The notes under the pieces were generated by a model. That model was not told the DNA's origin. It made no database searches and saw nothing but the letters and a program-made list of their open reading frames with translations. A DNA stretch of 64,000 nt from Bog-473 sp963743785 (GTDB lineage: Bacteria; Actinomycetota; Acidimicrobiia; Acidimicrobiales; RAAP-2), in contig CAVURD010000028.1 in NCBI GenBank assembly GCA_963743785.1, forward strand, positions 124,001-188,000. Direction: 5' to 3'. The position numbers and the translations under genes were made by a program. Positions 42,204-51,040 of this stretch are shown piece by piece (positions within the stretch are counted from its first letter, which is position 1; each line of letters starts with the position of its first letter).

Positions 42204-43425
42204 CCGGTCGGACAAGGTCGACCGGAATGATGCCCTCGAGGGGTTCCTCGGGGCCTTGGCCGGCGACGATCCGGAGCGACTCTACGACCGAGCCCCCTGC
42301 GGGTACCTGACCACCACCTCGGATGGTTTGATCGCCAAGGTCAACCAGACGTTTCTCACTCTGACCGGTTACGAGCAGGGCGACCTGGTCGCCAGGCGAC
42401 GGTTCGTCGATCTGCTCACGGCGGGGGGCCGGATATATCACGAGACGCACTACGCCCCAATGTTGCAGATGCAGGGCATGGCACGTGAGATCGCTCTCGA
42501 CCTGGTCTGTGCCGACGGCCGCCGCCTGCCCGTATTGGTAAATTCCGTCCTCGAGCGTGACAGCTCCGGGATTCCGATGGTGATTCGCACGGCTGTGTTC
42601 GACGCCAGCCAGCGTCGTGAGTACGAACGCGAACTCTTGCGGGCCAAGCAACGAGCCGAGGCATCCGAGGCCCGCGCCAGGACGCTGGCTCAGACGCTGC
42701 AGCAGAGCTTCCTCCCGCCAGCGCACCCGCACATCCCTGGTCTCGACCTGGCCGGCGCCTATCGCCCTGCGGGTGATGGCGCCGAGATCGGGGGTGACTT
42801 CTATGACGTCTTCGAGGTCAGCCCGAGAGACTGGTGCGTGGTCATCGGGGACGTCTGCGGGAAGGGCGTTGAAGCCGCGGTGGTCACCGCACTCGCCCGT
42901 CACACCATCCGGGCGGCCGCCGTCCGCCAGCCACAACCCTCCGGCAGCCTTAGCACCCTCAACGAAGTGTTGCTCCACCACGACACCGAACGCTTCTGCA
43001 CGCTTACTGTCCTGCGACTTCGCCACCAAGCCGGAAGCTGGACCGCGACTGTCAGTTGTGGCGGCCACCCGCTCCCCTTCCTGATCCGCCCAACACGCCC
43101 TCCGGTCACCTTTGGCCGCATGGGTTCGCTTGTCGGCGTTCTCGAAGCCCCCAGGTTCTCCGATATCACGATCGAGCTCCAGCTGGGCGACGTCATCGTG
43201 ATGTACACCGACGGCGTGACCGAAGCCCGGAGCAAACGAGGGGAGTTCTATGGTGATGGACGGCTCGCTACGGTCCTGGCCGCTCATAGCAGATCGGTAT
43301 CGGCGTTGTTGGACGGACTCCTCGAGGACGTGATGAGATTTCAATCAGGACAGCCCCGCGACGACATTGCTCTGGTTACCGTCGCTGTGCCCGACGATCC
43401 GAGCGATCAATCGCCCGTTACATGA
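42163..43425 (+). CDS. rsbP: RsbP-type PAS-PP2C phosphatase
   Basis: A 420-residue phosphatase: PAS domain at about 35-150 (APCGYLTTTSDGLIAKVNQT, TGYEQGDLVARRRFVDLL, VLVNSVLERDSSGIP), a short coiled linker (RELLRAKQRAEASEARARTL), then a SpoIIE/PP2C domain with QQSFLPPAHPHIPGLDLAGA, metal-binding GGDFYDVF and IGDVCGKGVEAA, and the C-terminal RDDIALVTV. It would dephosphorylate the STAS antagonists to release a stress sigma factor when RsbQ senses energy limitation. It overlaps the rsbQ 3' end by about 41 bases. The PAS ligand is not identifiable. Confidence 0.92.
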   Translation: MRPPPPSPTLSALSRSDKVDRNDALEGFLGALAGDDPERLYDRAPCGYLTTTSDGLIAKVNQTFLTLTGYEQGDLVARRRFVDLLTAGGRIYHETHYAPMLQMQGMAREIALDLVCADGRRLPVLVNSVLERDSSGIPMVIRTAVFDASQRREYERELLRAKQRAEASEARARTLAQTLQQSFLPPAHPHIPGLDLAGAYRPAGDGAEIGGDFYDVFEVSPRDWCVVIGDVCGKGVEAAVVTALARHTIRAAAVRQPQPSGSLSTLNEVLLHHDTERFCTLTVLRLRHQAGSWTATVSCGGHPLPFLIRPTRPPVTFGRMGSLVGVLEAPRFSDITIELQLGDVIVMYTDGVTEARSKRGEFYGDGRLATVLAAHSRSVSALLDGLLEDVMRFQSGQPRDDIALVTVAVPDDPSDQSPVT

Positions 43426-43568
43426 AGGCTGCGATCCGTGGCGCGAGTTGATCATGGGGGTATTCGGCGTCGGTAATGGGCAACGTTTCGCTGAGCCATT
43501 GCCCAAATGCCAGGGATCGGAGGGTCAACCTCTGGCGAGGCCGAGCCGCGAGCTTGGAAGCATGCGTG

Positions 43569-44936
43569 CTAGTCGGATATCGGACGTCGAGCGCTCCTCG
43601 CCAGCCTTGTCCGATGATGCGCCATCGACCGGAAGACGAGAAAGTGGATTGGTCGCAGGAGCTTCCAATAGAAGAAGCCGGGCACCCCTTTCGGGCGAAA
43701 CGCGCCGATCTGGACGAGTTCGTGGTCGTCGTGCCGATAGGCGAGCCATCCTTCCCCGGGGAACCACCTGTCGCTGCGTAGTACCAACGCGCCAGGGTCT
43801 CGGCGTGCGATGACCCACCAGTCGACCGGCGCTCCGGGAACGATCGCGGCTGGGACGCGGAGGCGCAATCGTTCCCCGACCAGGCGACCGAGCGCGGCGC
43901 GGACACGCCAGAGGATCGGCAGTCCATACCAGCGGTAGCTGCCGCCGATCCTGTCGAAATCCGCCTCTGCGCGCACCGCCGTGCCGGGGGAAGTCAGCAC
44001 GGCGACGCACATCGTGTAGATGCCATCTCGGAGCCCGGGCTTCCGATCCAGCACCTCGGTGTCAAGCGCTCGCGACTGGTCGTCGAGGGCGGCGGAAAGG
44101 GCATCGAGCAGGCTGATCGGTTCTATCGCGAACGTCTCGTCGGTACGGGACCGATCCCCGACGATCACGTCGGTGACGAGGCTTTCGACCAGAGTGTGAC
44201 TTACTCGCCGGTCGACGGGGGTGACCAGGTCCAACCAGTACGACGAGAGCCGGGGCGTGAGATACGGTACGTCCAGGATTCGTCGGCGGCGAAGGCCGCG
44301 CGCCGTGGCGTAGGCCGCGATCATCTCCCGGTAGGTGGTGACCTGTGAGCCGCCGACCTCGTACACACCCGGATTGACATTGAGGGCGCCGACCAGGTAC
44401 TTGATGATGTCAGTCAAGGCGATCGGCTGGATGGTCGTGCGGACCCAGCGCGGGCAGATCATGAGCGGCAGCCGCTCGGTGAGATAGCGAAGCATCTCGA
44501 ATGAGATGCTTCCTGCGCCGAGCACCACCGCAGCACGTAGTTCGACGACCGGAACGCCGCCCGAGCCGAGCGCCGTGCCCACCTCTTGGCGGCTAGCCAA
44601 ATGCTCCGACTCTGGGTCCTGGCCAAGGCCGCCGAGATACACGATGCGCTGGACTCCCGCCGCCGCGGCGGCCCGCCCGAACCCCTCCGCCAGCCGTCGG
44701 TCATGAGCACGAAAGTCGCCAGCGCCGAGCGAGTGCACCAAATAGAACCCCGCCTCGCATCTTGTCAACACCTTTCGCAAGGCCCCTTCGTCGGCGACGT
44801 CCACCTCGTGACCCTCCACCCCGGGTAGTTCCAAACGACGACGGGAAAGCCCAATAACGTCGTCATGCCGCCTCACAAGGGCCGCCGCGAGTGCTCGTCC
44901 AACGAACCCGCTGGCGCCGGCTATCGCGATACGCAC
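43569..44936 (-). CDS. NAD(P)-binding epimerase-like protein with DUF2867 domain
   Basis: About 455 residues. N-terminal atypical SDR/epimerase domain (RIAIAGASGFVGRALAAALV, the Rossmann loop; IVYLGGLGQDPESEHLASRQ; AAVVLGAGSISFEMLRYL) and a C-terminal DUF2867 domain (WYGLPILWRVRAALGRLVGE, PVDWWVIARRDPGALVLRSD, FRPKGVPGFFYWKLLRPIHF). The combination is well known in actinobacteria; its substrate, perhaps an isoprenoid or sugar, is unknown. GTG 44936 follows AGGTG; the longer frame from 44951 is possible. It stands alone, convergent with rsbP. Confidence 0.85.
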   Translation of the reverse strand: MRIAIAGASGFVGRALAAALVRRHDDVIGLSRRRLELPGVEGHEVDVADEGALRKVLTRCEAGFYLVHSLGAGDFRAHDRRLAEGFGRAAAAAGVQRIVYLGGLGQDPESEHLASRQEVGTALGSGGVPVVELRAAVVLGAGSISFEMLRYLTERLPLMICPRWVRTTIQPIALTDIIKYLVGALNVNPGVYEVGGSQVTTYREMIAAYATARGLRRRRILDVPYLTPRLSSYWLDLVTPVDRRVSHTLVESLVTDVIVGDRSRTDETFAIEPISLLDALSAALDDQSRALDTEVLDRKPGLRDGIYTMCVAVLTSPGTAVRAEADFDRIGGSYRWYGLPILWRVRAALGRLVGERLRLRVPAAIVPGAPVDWWVIARRDPGALVLRSDRWFPGEGWLAYRHDDHELVQIGAFRPKGVPGFFYWKLLRPIHFLVFRSMAHHRTRLARSARRPISD

Positions 44937-45514
44937 CAGACCACCATGCACCTAGCGCTGCGGAGGTGCGAGCGAGTGACGTGTGCATCCCAGACGTAGC
45001 GTCCGACGATCGAGTTTCCAACGACCCGGTCCACAACGATGGCCCGGTCGAGCGCGAAGCAAGGTTGCGGCGTCAGCATGGAACGGCTCCCAAGTGGAGC
45101 TGCCAGGACTGATGCCATAACCATCGTCCGTATTCGTGAGCCAATGGATATCGGGAATTGCAATACGGCACGCATCGTTTATCGTTTCCCACGCCCGGGT
45201 GCCTCAAACAACGTGGAAAACGGTTCCAGCGGGCGACTGTGCGGGTCGGCGCTAGGACTGCGTGCGGAGCACGATGCGAGGCTGTGGGCCGAGGTTGCCG
45301 GACGATCGAGGATTCCCAGGGAGTCCGAGACTGAGCGAAGAGCCATCTCGGTTGGGGGAACAGGCCGACCTGGGTTGCTCGCCATCCCACCTCCTTCGCC
45401 TGGCGTTCGAACTACTAATCACCTGCCGTACACGAACTAGAGTTCGACTGCCTCTGGGGTCGCTGAAAGCGATCGAAACTTGGGCCGAGGCGATAGGCAA
45501 TAGGGTGTCGGCGA
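44937..45514. other. Intergenic stretch, nothing recognised
   Basis: Almost 580 bases. Open frames exist on both strands but show no family features and no ribosome-binding site. No repeats or strong hairpins were noticed. Confidence 0.4.
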
Positions 45515-45814
45515 ATGACTACGGGCAAGGACGATTTTCCAGAGGCGGTGGGACTGGTGATCGCCTATGCGGAAGGCGGCTTCGTCGGCGCGCTGGATTT
45601 CTGGCGGACGACATCGATCGACCACGAACATCTGATCACAGCCCTGGCCGCAATCTCGGTGTTCTTGGCTGCCCAGACTGGAAGCGCAACAGGGCAATCC
45701 CTCGAGCAGGTCCTCGCGATGCTGTGGGACATGGAGATTGGCGGCCCCCTGGAAATTGATGGCCCCCTTTTGGGCGATCCAGGGCCTGGCGGGCCTCCTC
45801 CACGGGCATGTTAA
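45515..45814 (+). CDS. Hypothetical small protein
   Basis: Ninety-nine residues: a helical region (PEAVGLVIAYAEGGFVGALD, LITALAAISVFLAAQTG, LEQVLAMLWDME) followed by a Gly/Pro-rich tail repeating GGPLEIDGPLLGDPG. Two moderately hydrophobic helices suggest membrane or protein contacts. Not recognised. RBS weak (GGGTG). The codon use is compatible with a real gene. Confidence 0.45.
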   Translation: MTTGKDDFPEAVGLVIAYAEGGFVGALDFWRTTSIDHEHLITALAAISVFLAAQTGSATGQSLEQVLAMLWDMEIGGPLEIDGPLLGDPGPGGPPPRAC

Positions 45815-46293
45815 ATCCTTGGTTCTCTGCTCATCGACGCGGGCACCGACGATTTACGGTCATCGACCAACCATTCGGTGTTCCCGAGTCACTCGTTCAT
45901 CCTTCCCTAGACGGAAGATGACGGGCGCACCATGAAACTCATGTTCTGGGAAGAGAAGTGCTCACCGCATCGGTCACCCGATCGGGCCCCGAGACCCGAC
46001 TCGCGGGCCCGCCGATATCGAGACCTGTGAGCACCAAGGCGAGACGTGGCGGCTGTCAGCGAAGTCAGCGGTCGTTTCGTCCGACCTCCGAGTTCCTTGC
46101 ACAGCGAATGTCGTCCTTGACGCCATCGGCCGTGGCTTGGAGGAGCCGTGCAACCTTGACCGGCTCGGCGCAGTAAGCCAATCACTGCGGAGAGAGGCTC
46201 AGGCTTCGCGCAGGCACCGGCCACAAGAGTCGGCGTCATCGGGCCAAGGCCACAGTCGTCTTTTCCGGCCCGTTTGGCTGTCCCAGGCGATCC
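45815..46293. other. Intergenic stretch with GC-rich hairpin
   Basis: No convincing gene. A CGGGCCC/GGGCCCG inverted repeat near 45985-46013 is the only visible structure. It might end transcription of the 45.5 kb gene. Confidence 0.35.
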
Positions 46294-46509
46294 CTATGAG
46301 CCTCCATCCGCTTCGTTGATTGTCTGTACGTCCTCTGCAAATTGCTTCGTGGCCCTCGATTCGATCTGTTCGATGTCCGCATCGGTCAGGATGCCCTTGT
46401 CTTTGAGGTGGGACACAAGCGCCTTGACGAGAGCATGGGCACTGATCCCCTCGCCCAGTGAAAGTGCCAGTTCCTCGCGCGTCATTCCCTCATCAGCGGT
46501 GTCAGCCAT
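46294..46509 (-). CDS. Small acidic hypothetical protein
   Basis: Seventy-one residues, helical and acidic: MADTADEGMTREELALSLGE, GISAHALVKALVSHLKDKG, ILTDADIEQIESRAT. The pattern of helix-loop-helix with ILTDADIEQIE suggests a compact folded domain rather than noise. No membrane segment. Function unknown; unlinked to neighbours, which run on the other strand. Confidence 0.55.
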   Translation of the reverse strand: MADTADEGMTREELALSLGEGISAHALVKALVSHLKDKGILTDADIEQIESRATKQFAEDVQTINEADGGS

Positions 46510-46659
46510 TGAGCGAGACTAGGCCACGACTCAAAGCCTCGGTTTCGTAGCATCTACCTGATCCGAAAATGGTGGCCACAGCGACCGTGCCGCTCGAGCG
46601 AGTCACGAGTCTAGAGAGATTCTTGGAATAGAGATCCGAGAGAAGGGTATGAGTACTCT

Positions 46660-47427
46660 GTGAGTATCTCTCGTCGAATTCCGCGACCGCTTTTGGCCTC
46701 CATGTTTGTTTCCGGCGGCTTGGATGCCATCCGGAATCCCGAGAGTAAGGTCGAACGGGCCGAAGCGGTGACTCAGACCCTCACCAACCAAGTGCCTGGG
46801 CTTCCAAAAGATACCGTGACATTGATCAAATGGAACGGGATGGCCCAGGTCGCTGCGGGCGGACTGCTTGCTATCGGTAAGTTCCGGCGGCCGGCGGCGG
46901 TGGTGCTTATCGGTTCAATTATACCCACCACCTACGCGGGGCACCGATTCTGGGAAGAAACTGATGATGCCGCCCACGCGCAGCAACGGGTCCACTTCTT
47001 CAAGAATCTCGGGCTCCTAGGTGGCTTGATTCTCGCTGCGTTCGACACGGAAGGTGCTCCTTCGCTGGAGTGGAGGGTCCGGCGCGGCACACGTCGGCTG
47101 AGAAATGTCGCGGCCTTGGGCCAGGCATCTTCCACAGCGCACACTCACCGAGCAATCTCAAGAACAGCTAGCGAAGGGAGGAAGGCGAGGCGCCGAGCCC
47201 AAAGGCTAGCGGTAGCAGCTAGCCGGCGTGCCAATGAGGCTGCAGTCGTGGGAGCCCGGCAAGCCGAGGTGGCGGCGTCCGGCGCGGCCCGAAGGGGAGT
47301 GAATGTCGCTGTGCCCTACGTGCGTCATGCGAATGAGGGCACCTTCGGGGCGGTCAAAGCGGCAGTCGATGTAGCCGGTCCCTATCTCGCAGCTGGAGTA
47401 GAGCGAGTTGGAGAGGTCCTCACTTAG
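46660..47427 (+). CDS. DoxX-family membrane protein
   Basis: A 255-residue protein. The N-terminal 130 residues are DoxX-like: RRIPRPLLASMFVSGGLDAI, MAQVAAGGLLAIGKFRRPAA, IGSIIPTTYAGHRFWEE and FFKNLGLLGGLILAAFDTEG form four membrane helices. The C-terminal 120 residues are an Ala/Arg-rich, helical, positively charged tail with repeats of RRANEAAVVGAR-type pattern. GTG 46660 has AAGGG upstream. DoxX proteins are linked to quinone or thiosulphate redox chemistry in some species; the role here is open. Confidence 0.85.
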   Translation: MSISRRIPRPLLASMFVSGGLDAIRNPESKVERAEAVTQTLTNQVPGLPKDTVTLIKWNGMAQVAAGGLLAIGKFRRPAAVVLIGSIIPTTYAGHRFWEETDDAAHAQQRVHFFKNLGLLGGLILAAFDTEGAPSLEWRVRRGTRRLRNVAALGQASSTAHTHRAISRTASEGRKARRRAQRLAVAASRRANEAAVVGARQAEVAASGAARRGVNVAVPYVRHANEGTFGAVKAAVDVAGPYLAAGVERVGEVLT

Positions 47428-47542
47428 GGCTGCCTGAGCTTCTGGAGATGGGTTGATCGTGTGCATCCAAGTTTGGTCGGCTCGCCGGGAATCATAAGGC
47501 CGCTATGGCTGGACTTGCTTCGACAGACGGTGATGCCCACAT

Positions 47543-48583
47543 GTGCCTGATGATCCGTTCATGCCAATGATGCCGATCCAAGAACTGCTGGCGAGAGTTG
47601 ATGATTGGCAGCGCCAGAGCCGATTGGCCGCGCCATCATATGGTGTTGTCAAGAAGTTTGGTGACGATGGAATGAATCAGTTCGTAGTGGCGCTCGGCTG
47701 GTACGGATTCTTGGCGATCTACCCGTTGCTTCTTGTGGTGATCACGATCTTTGGTTTCATCGGCGTTGCTTCCTTGGGACATGGAATTGTCACCACGCTC
47801 CATCAGTTCCCCGTCATTGGCGCGCAATTCAATCCCGCCAACCCATCGGCCAATCTGCATGGCAGCATTTTTGGGCTGACCATTGGTCTTCTCGGGATGA
47901 TCTACGGAGCGCAGGGTGTCACGCAGACGGCGCAACACTCGATGGCTCGGGTCTGGAACATGTCTGAACTAGATCTCCCCGGCTTCCTTCCACGGCTGGT
48001 TCGAAGTCTGATTAGCCTGTTGATTATTGGAGGCTCGTTCTTGGCGAATGCGGCTATCGCTTCGTTGGTGACCGGGGCGGGTCACAGCTTCCCGGTGCGC
48101 GTATTGATATTCCTCGCTATGTTGGTCCTCAATTTCGTGTTGTTCTTCGCGGCATTTCGCGCTCTTACTCCACCTCCCGTCGCTTCGCGCTCTCTGTTTC
48201 CCGGAGCACTCGTCGGCTCCGGTGGATTTACGCTGCTCATTACTGTCGGCTCGGGCTTGATTCAACACCAAGTCCGCCACAGTTCAGCTACGTATGGCCA
48301 GTTTGGCATCGTTATAGGCCTCGTCGGGTTTCTGTTCCTTCTGGCCAAGATCAGCCTCTACGGAGCGGAACTCAACACCGTGCTCGCTCGGTGCCTGTGG
48401 CCCCGGGGAATCGTAAGCAGTAACCCCAGCGCTGCGGACAATCGTGTGCTCTATGGCATTACCCACCAACAACGCCGACGCTCAGATCAGGTCATCGGGG
48501 TTGGGTTTGGAAAGAACGCGGCGAATGATGCGGCGGAAGATGCACGACAAGCCGGGCGGACAGCCGAGCAGAACAATATGTAG
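47543..48583 (+). CDS. YihY/BrkB-family inner-membrane protein
   Basis: A 346-residue protein with six helices of the YihY (formerly RNase BN) family: GMNQFVVALGWYGFLAIYPL, LLVVITIFGFIGVAS, IFGLTIGLLGMIYGAQGVTQ, LVRSLISLLIIGGSFL, VLIFLAMLVLNFVLFFAAF and FGIVIGLVGFLFLLAKISLY. The ALGWYGFLAIYPLLL and YGAELN motifs are characteristic. Members are proposed transporters or envelope proteins. GTG 47543 or ATG 47561 may be the start. It follows the DoxX gene in the same direction. Confidence 0.9.
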   Translation: MPDDPFMPMMPIQELLARVDDWQRQSRLAAPSYGVVKKFGDDGMNQFVVALGWYGFLAIYPLLLVVITIFGFIGVASLGHGIVTTLHQFPVIGAQFNPANPSANLHGSIFGLTIGLLGMIYGAQGVTQTAQHSMARVWNMSELDLPGFLPRLVRSLISLLIIGGSFLANAAIASLVTGAGHSFPVRVLIFLAMLVLNFVLFFAAFRALTPPPVASRSLFPGALVGSGGFTLLITVGSGLIQHQVRHSSATYGQFGIVIGLVGFLFLLAKISLYGAELNTVLARCLWPRGIVSSNPSAADNRVLYGITHQQRRRSDQVIGVGFGKNAANDAAEDARQAGRTAEQNNM

Positions 48584-48859
48584 CCGGTCGACACTGCTGC
48601 CTGCTCATGACCAAGCACGATGAGCGGGCCAACAGACGAACTAACTCTGACCGGCGCAGCCGAGGCTCTCGATTCTCGACCACTCCTAGAACAGACCGGT
48701 GCACAAAGGATCAAGCGGGTGCGCCAGCCCACAATCAGTGCAATGCTGCCTCGAGAGCGAGCTGGCGGCTGGCCATGGCCAATAGAGGCGACTCAACGAA
48801 CGCCTCGCGCTTGGAGCTAAGGATTGGAGTCGCCAAGACCGCGTAGAATTGCCCCCGTG

Positions 48860-49150
48860 ATGAAAAGTAAGGAACTCCGTTGGAAGGCAGTTAGCTACGG
48901 CGCCGGGGCGCTGGCCGGGTTGGTGACCCATCGACTAACTGATAAAGCGTGGAAAGAACTGGGCCACGCCTCACACCCACCAGTGCCGGCCGACCGACGG
49001 TCATCCTGGGCGGAGGCACTGGGTTGGGCCGTGGCCACGGGCGTGGGCATGGGCGTCTCCAGACTTCTAGCCATCCGCACCGCTGCCGTGGTGTGGGAGG
49101 CTGCGACCCACGAGCGACCCCCCGAAGCTGCGCTCAATGGCGACTCGTGA
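48860..49150 (+). CDS. DUF4235 family membrane protein
   Basis: About 97 residues: KSKELRWKAVSYGAGALAGL with an AGLVTHRLTDKAWKELGH segment and WAEALGWAVATGVGMGVSRL. DUF4235 proteins are small actinobacterial membrane proteins of unknown function, with a conserved lysine-rich start and central WK motif. ATG 48860 (or GTG 48857) starts the domain; the extension to 48824 is not conserved. Confidence 0.8.
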   Translation: MKSKELRWKAVSYGAGALAGLVTHRLTDKAWKELGHASHPPVPADRRSSWAEALGWAVATGVGMGVSRLLAIRTAAVVWEAATHERPPEAALNGDS

Positions 49151-49257
49151 CTTCGCCAGGTCCATGAGCGACGCCAGGGGCGTGTGGAGCAGGACCACGC
49201 AATGAGACCGGCGTCGTAGCTAGTCACCAAAGCTGTCTCCACTCGCGCACGAACTAT

Positions 49258-50001
49258 TCACGGCGAAACGGGTGCGCCAACGATCAACTCGTTCTCCAAT
49301 GCGGTGAGGGCGTGTGCGAATCCGAGCGGGGCACGGGCGTGGCGTCGGGCACTGGTAGTCACGGTGACCTTGGCTTCGTGGTGCAGGTGAGCGCCGACCT
49401 CGAGTGCTCGCTGGTAAAGGTCCCGGTCTTCTCCCGTGAGGAAGGCTCGAAAGCCTCCAATCTCTAAATATGCCTGGGCGTTCATACCCAGACTGGCACC
49501 ATGAATGGGCGATCCCTCCCGTCCATATTCTTGGTTCCAGAGTCGGGCCGCGGCCGGGGCGCGGGCCGACCAGTCAGTAACGGTGACGCGACCAGCCCAC
49601 AGATCGGCGCCAGCATCATGGGCCGCGATCTGGGCGGTGAGCCACGGCCCGGGAACGACTGAGTCAGCATCGGTTGTGGCCAACCACAACTGGCGCGGGT
49701 TCAAGCGGTTCCACGTTCCTAGTAGGGCGTCGCACCCGTGTCTACGGGCCGCGCCCACATTTGCATCATCACATGAGATCAGAAGGGTCGCATGTGTCTT
49801 GGCCCATCGGTGAGCGATGGCAGCGCTGGCGTCGTTGCAGCTATCGAGAACGATGGCAACGCGACACTCGATCTTGGTCGGCACGTTGGCGATGGCGCGT
49901 CCTAACGCACCCAAGGCCATGTGAAGAAGTCGTTCCTCGTTGTGGACGGGGACGACGATACCGACCGCATGGGTACGACCGAGGGCTGGTTGCCGACTCA
50001 C
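49258..50001 (-). CDS. Family 2 glycosyltransferase
   Basis: About 247 residues of GT-A fold: VGIVVPVHNEERLLHMALGA, CRVAIVLDSCNDASAAIAHR, ANVGAARRHGCDALLGTW, the metal motif TTDADSVVPG and HGASLGMNAQAYLEIGGFRA with the later GEDRDLY acceptor loop. It starts at GTG 50001, which overlaps the methyltransferase stop as GTGA. It is the last gene of an acyl-CoA dehydrogenase/PIG-L/methyltransferase/GT2 set found in many actinobacteria and proteobacteria, thought to make an unidentified sugar-containing lipid or metabolite. Confidence 0.88.
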   Translation of the reverse strand: MSRQPALGRTHAVGIVVPVHNEERLLHMALGALGRAIANVPTKIECRVAIVLDSCNDASAAIAHRWAKTHATLLISCDDANVGAARRHGCDALLGTWNRLNPRQLWLATTDADSVVPGPWLTAQIAAHDAGADLWAGRVTVTDWSARAPAAARLWNQEYGREGSPIHGASLGMNAQAYLEIGGFRAFLTGEDRDLYQRALEVGAHLHHEAKVTVTTSARRHARAPLGFAHALTALENELIVGAPVSP

Positions 50002-50567
50002 TGGGTCCGCTCCCACACGTTCAACACAAATTCGCGCTCCACGTGGTGAACCATGCGCCGCAGGCCGAACGTTGCCTCAATCAACACATGGGCTTGATCA
50101 CCGCTCAAGGGATAATCCGTCTGGCCGCGCCAGTGGATGCCAATAACGTGAGCGCCCGATACCGTCGAACTCAAGACGTGCGCCATGATTTGTTCCAACT
50201 CGCTTGGCGAGAAGTAGTAGGCGATCTCGCTGAGAACGATCAGATCGAATTGCTCCTCAGGCCATGCCTCGGGAATAGGTCGGTATTCGACACGTACGTG
50301 AGGAAGTTCCTTCGTTCGAGTCGCCGCTTGCCGCAAAGCCGCCGGTATGATGTCCGAGCCCAGAAGGCGATCGCATCGTTGAGCGAGTTTTTCGGTCAAG
50401 ACGCCGATTGAACAGCCGGGCTCGTAGACAGAGCCGTAGTGGGTGTGGGGCAAGCTGGCTATGGTCAGGTCGTACTTGCGCCGTTCGTAGCTCCTTGATG
50501 CGAAGCCCCAAGGATCTGGATCACGTTCATACATATCCTTGAAGTAGGTCCGACTGGTGGAAGTCAT
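49998..50567 (-). CDS. NodS-like SAM-dependent methyltransferase
   Basis: A 189-residue N-methyltransferase-like protein: YFKDMYERDPDPWGFASRSY and ERRKYDLTIASLP, then SAM motif VYEPGCSIGVLTEKLA and FDLIVLSEIAYYFSPSELEQ, ending with HWRGQTDYPLSGDQAH. The DPWxF start and the order of motifs match NodS, the rhizobial Nod-factor methylase. Its start ATG 50567 overlaps the PIG-L stop (ATGA) and its stop overlaps the GT2 start, so all are cotranscribed. Confidence 0.9.
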   Translation of the reverse strand: MTSTSRTYFKDMYERDPDPWGFASRSYERRKYDLTIASLPHTHYGSVYEPGCSIGVLTEKLAQRCDRLLGSDIIPAALRQAATRTKELPHVRVEYRPIPEAWPEEQFDLIVLSEIAYYFSPSELEQIMAHVLSSTVSGAHVIGIHWRGQTDYPLSGDQAHVLIEATFGLRRMVHHVEREFVLNVWERTQ

Positions 50568-51040
50568 TTGTTCGGTCCGCCGAGCCCAAAGACTTCGAAG
50601 GAACGCCAGAACGGGCTAAGGATCGGTGCGGGACGCCACGCATGGTCGGTGTGATTTAGGCCAAGAGGGCGGATCCGCGAGGCGAGTGCACTAGCGAACA
50701 ACCGCTTCTGGGCAGCGACGGGCCGGGACCCTTTCCGCGGGCGACATTCGATCCCAAGGGCGGGGTCGGGTCGGGCCCAGTGGCAGGCCCAGACCGTGTA
50801 CCTATGCGTGTCTGCGCCCGGTGAGATCGTAACTCGACAGGCTGCTTCGCCGCGGGAGTTGCGATCAGGATGACCATCGTGGCCCCGCGGAGCTAGGCAG
50901 AGATCGTCGGGAAGGAGAGTCTCATTCAGGACGTCGCCGGGGCCGTCGAAGAGAGGAGCCACAAGGCCTGCGGCCAGGTCGGCTCGCCAGAGGGTGGGGT
51001 CGGGAGTGCCAAGGTGAGAACGGTCGGCGTCTAGCTCCAT
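50564..51040 (-). pseudogene. PIG-L family deacetylase lacking its N-terminal half
   Basis: Only the C-terminal 158 residues of a PIG-L (LmbE) N-acetylglucosaminyl deacetylase remain: APRGHDGHPDRNSRGEAACR, VWACHWARPDP, QKRLFASALASRIRPLGLN and PILSPFWRSFEVF are typical. The first 80-100 residues with the zinc-binding AHPDDE motif are missing, because the frame abuts and overlaps the acyl-CoA dehydrogenase 3' end by ten bases. It cannot be catalytic as read, unless the missing half is supplied elsewhere. The deletion is clean and the operon overlaps are kept. Confidence 0.75.
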
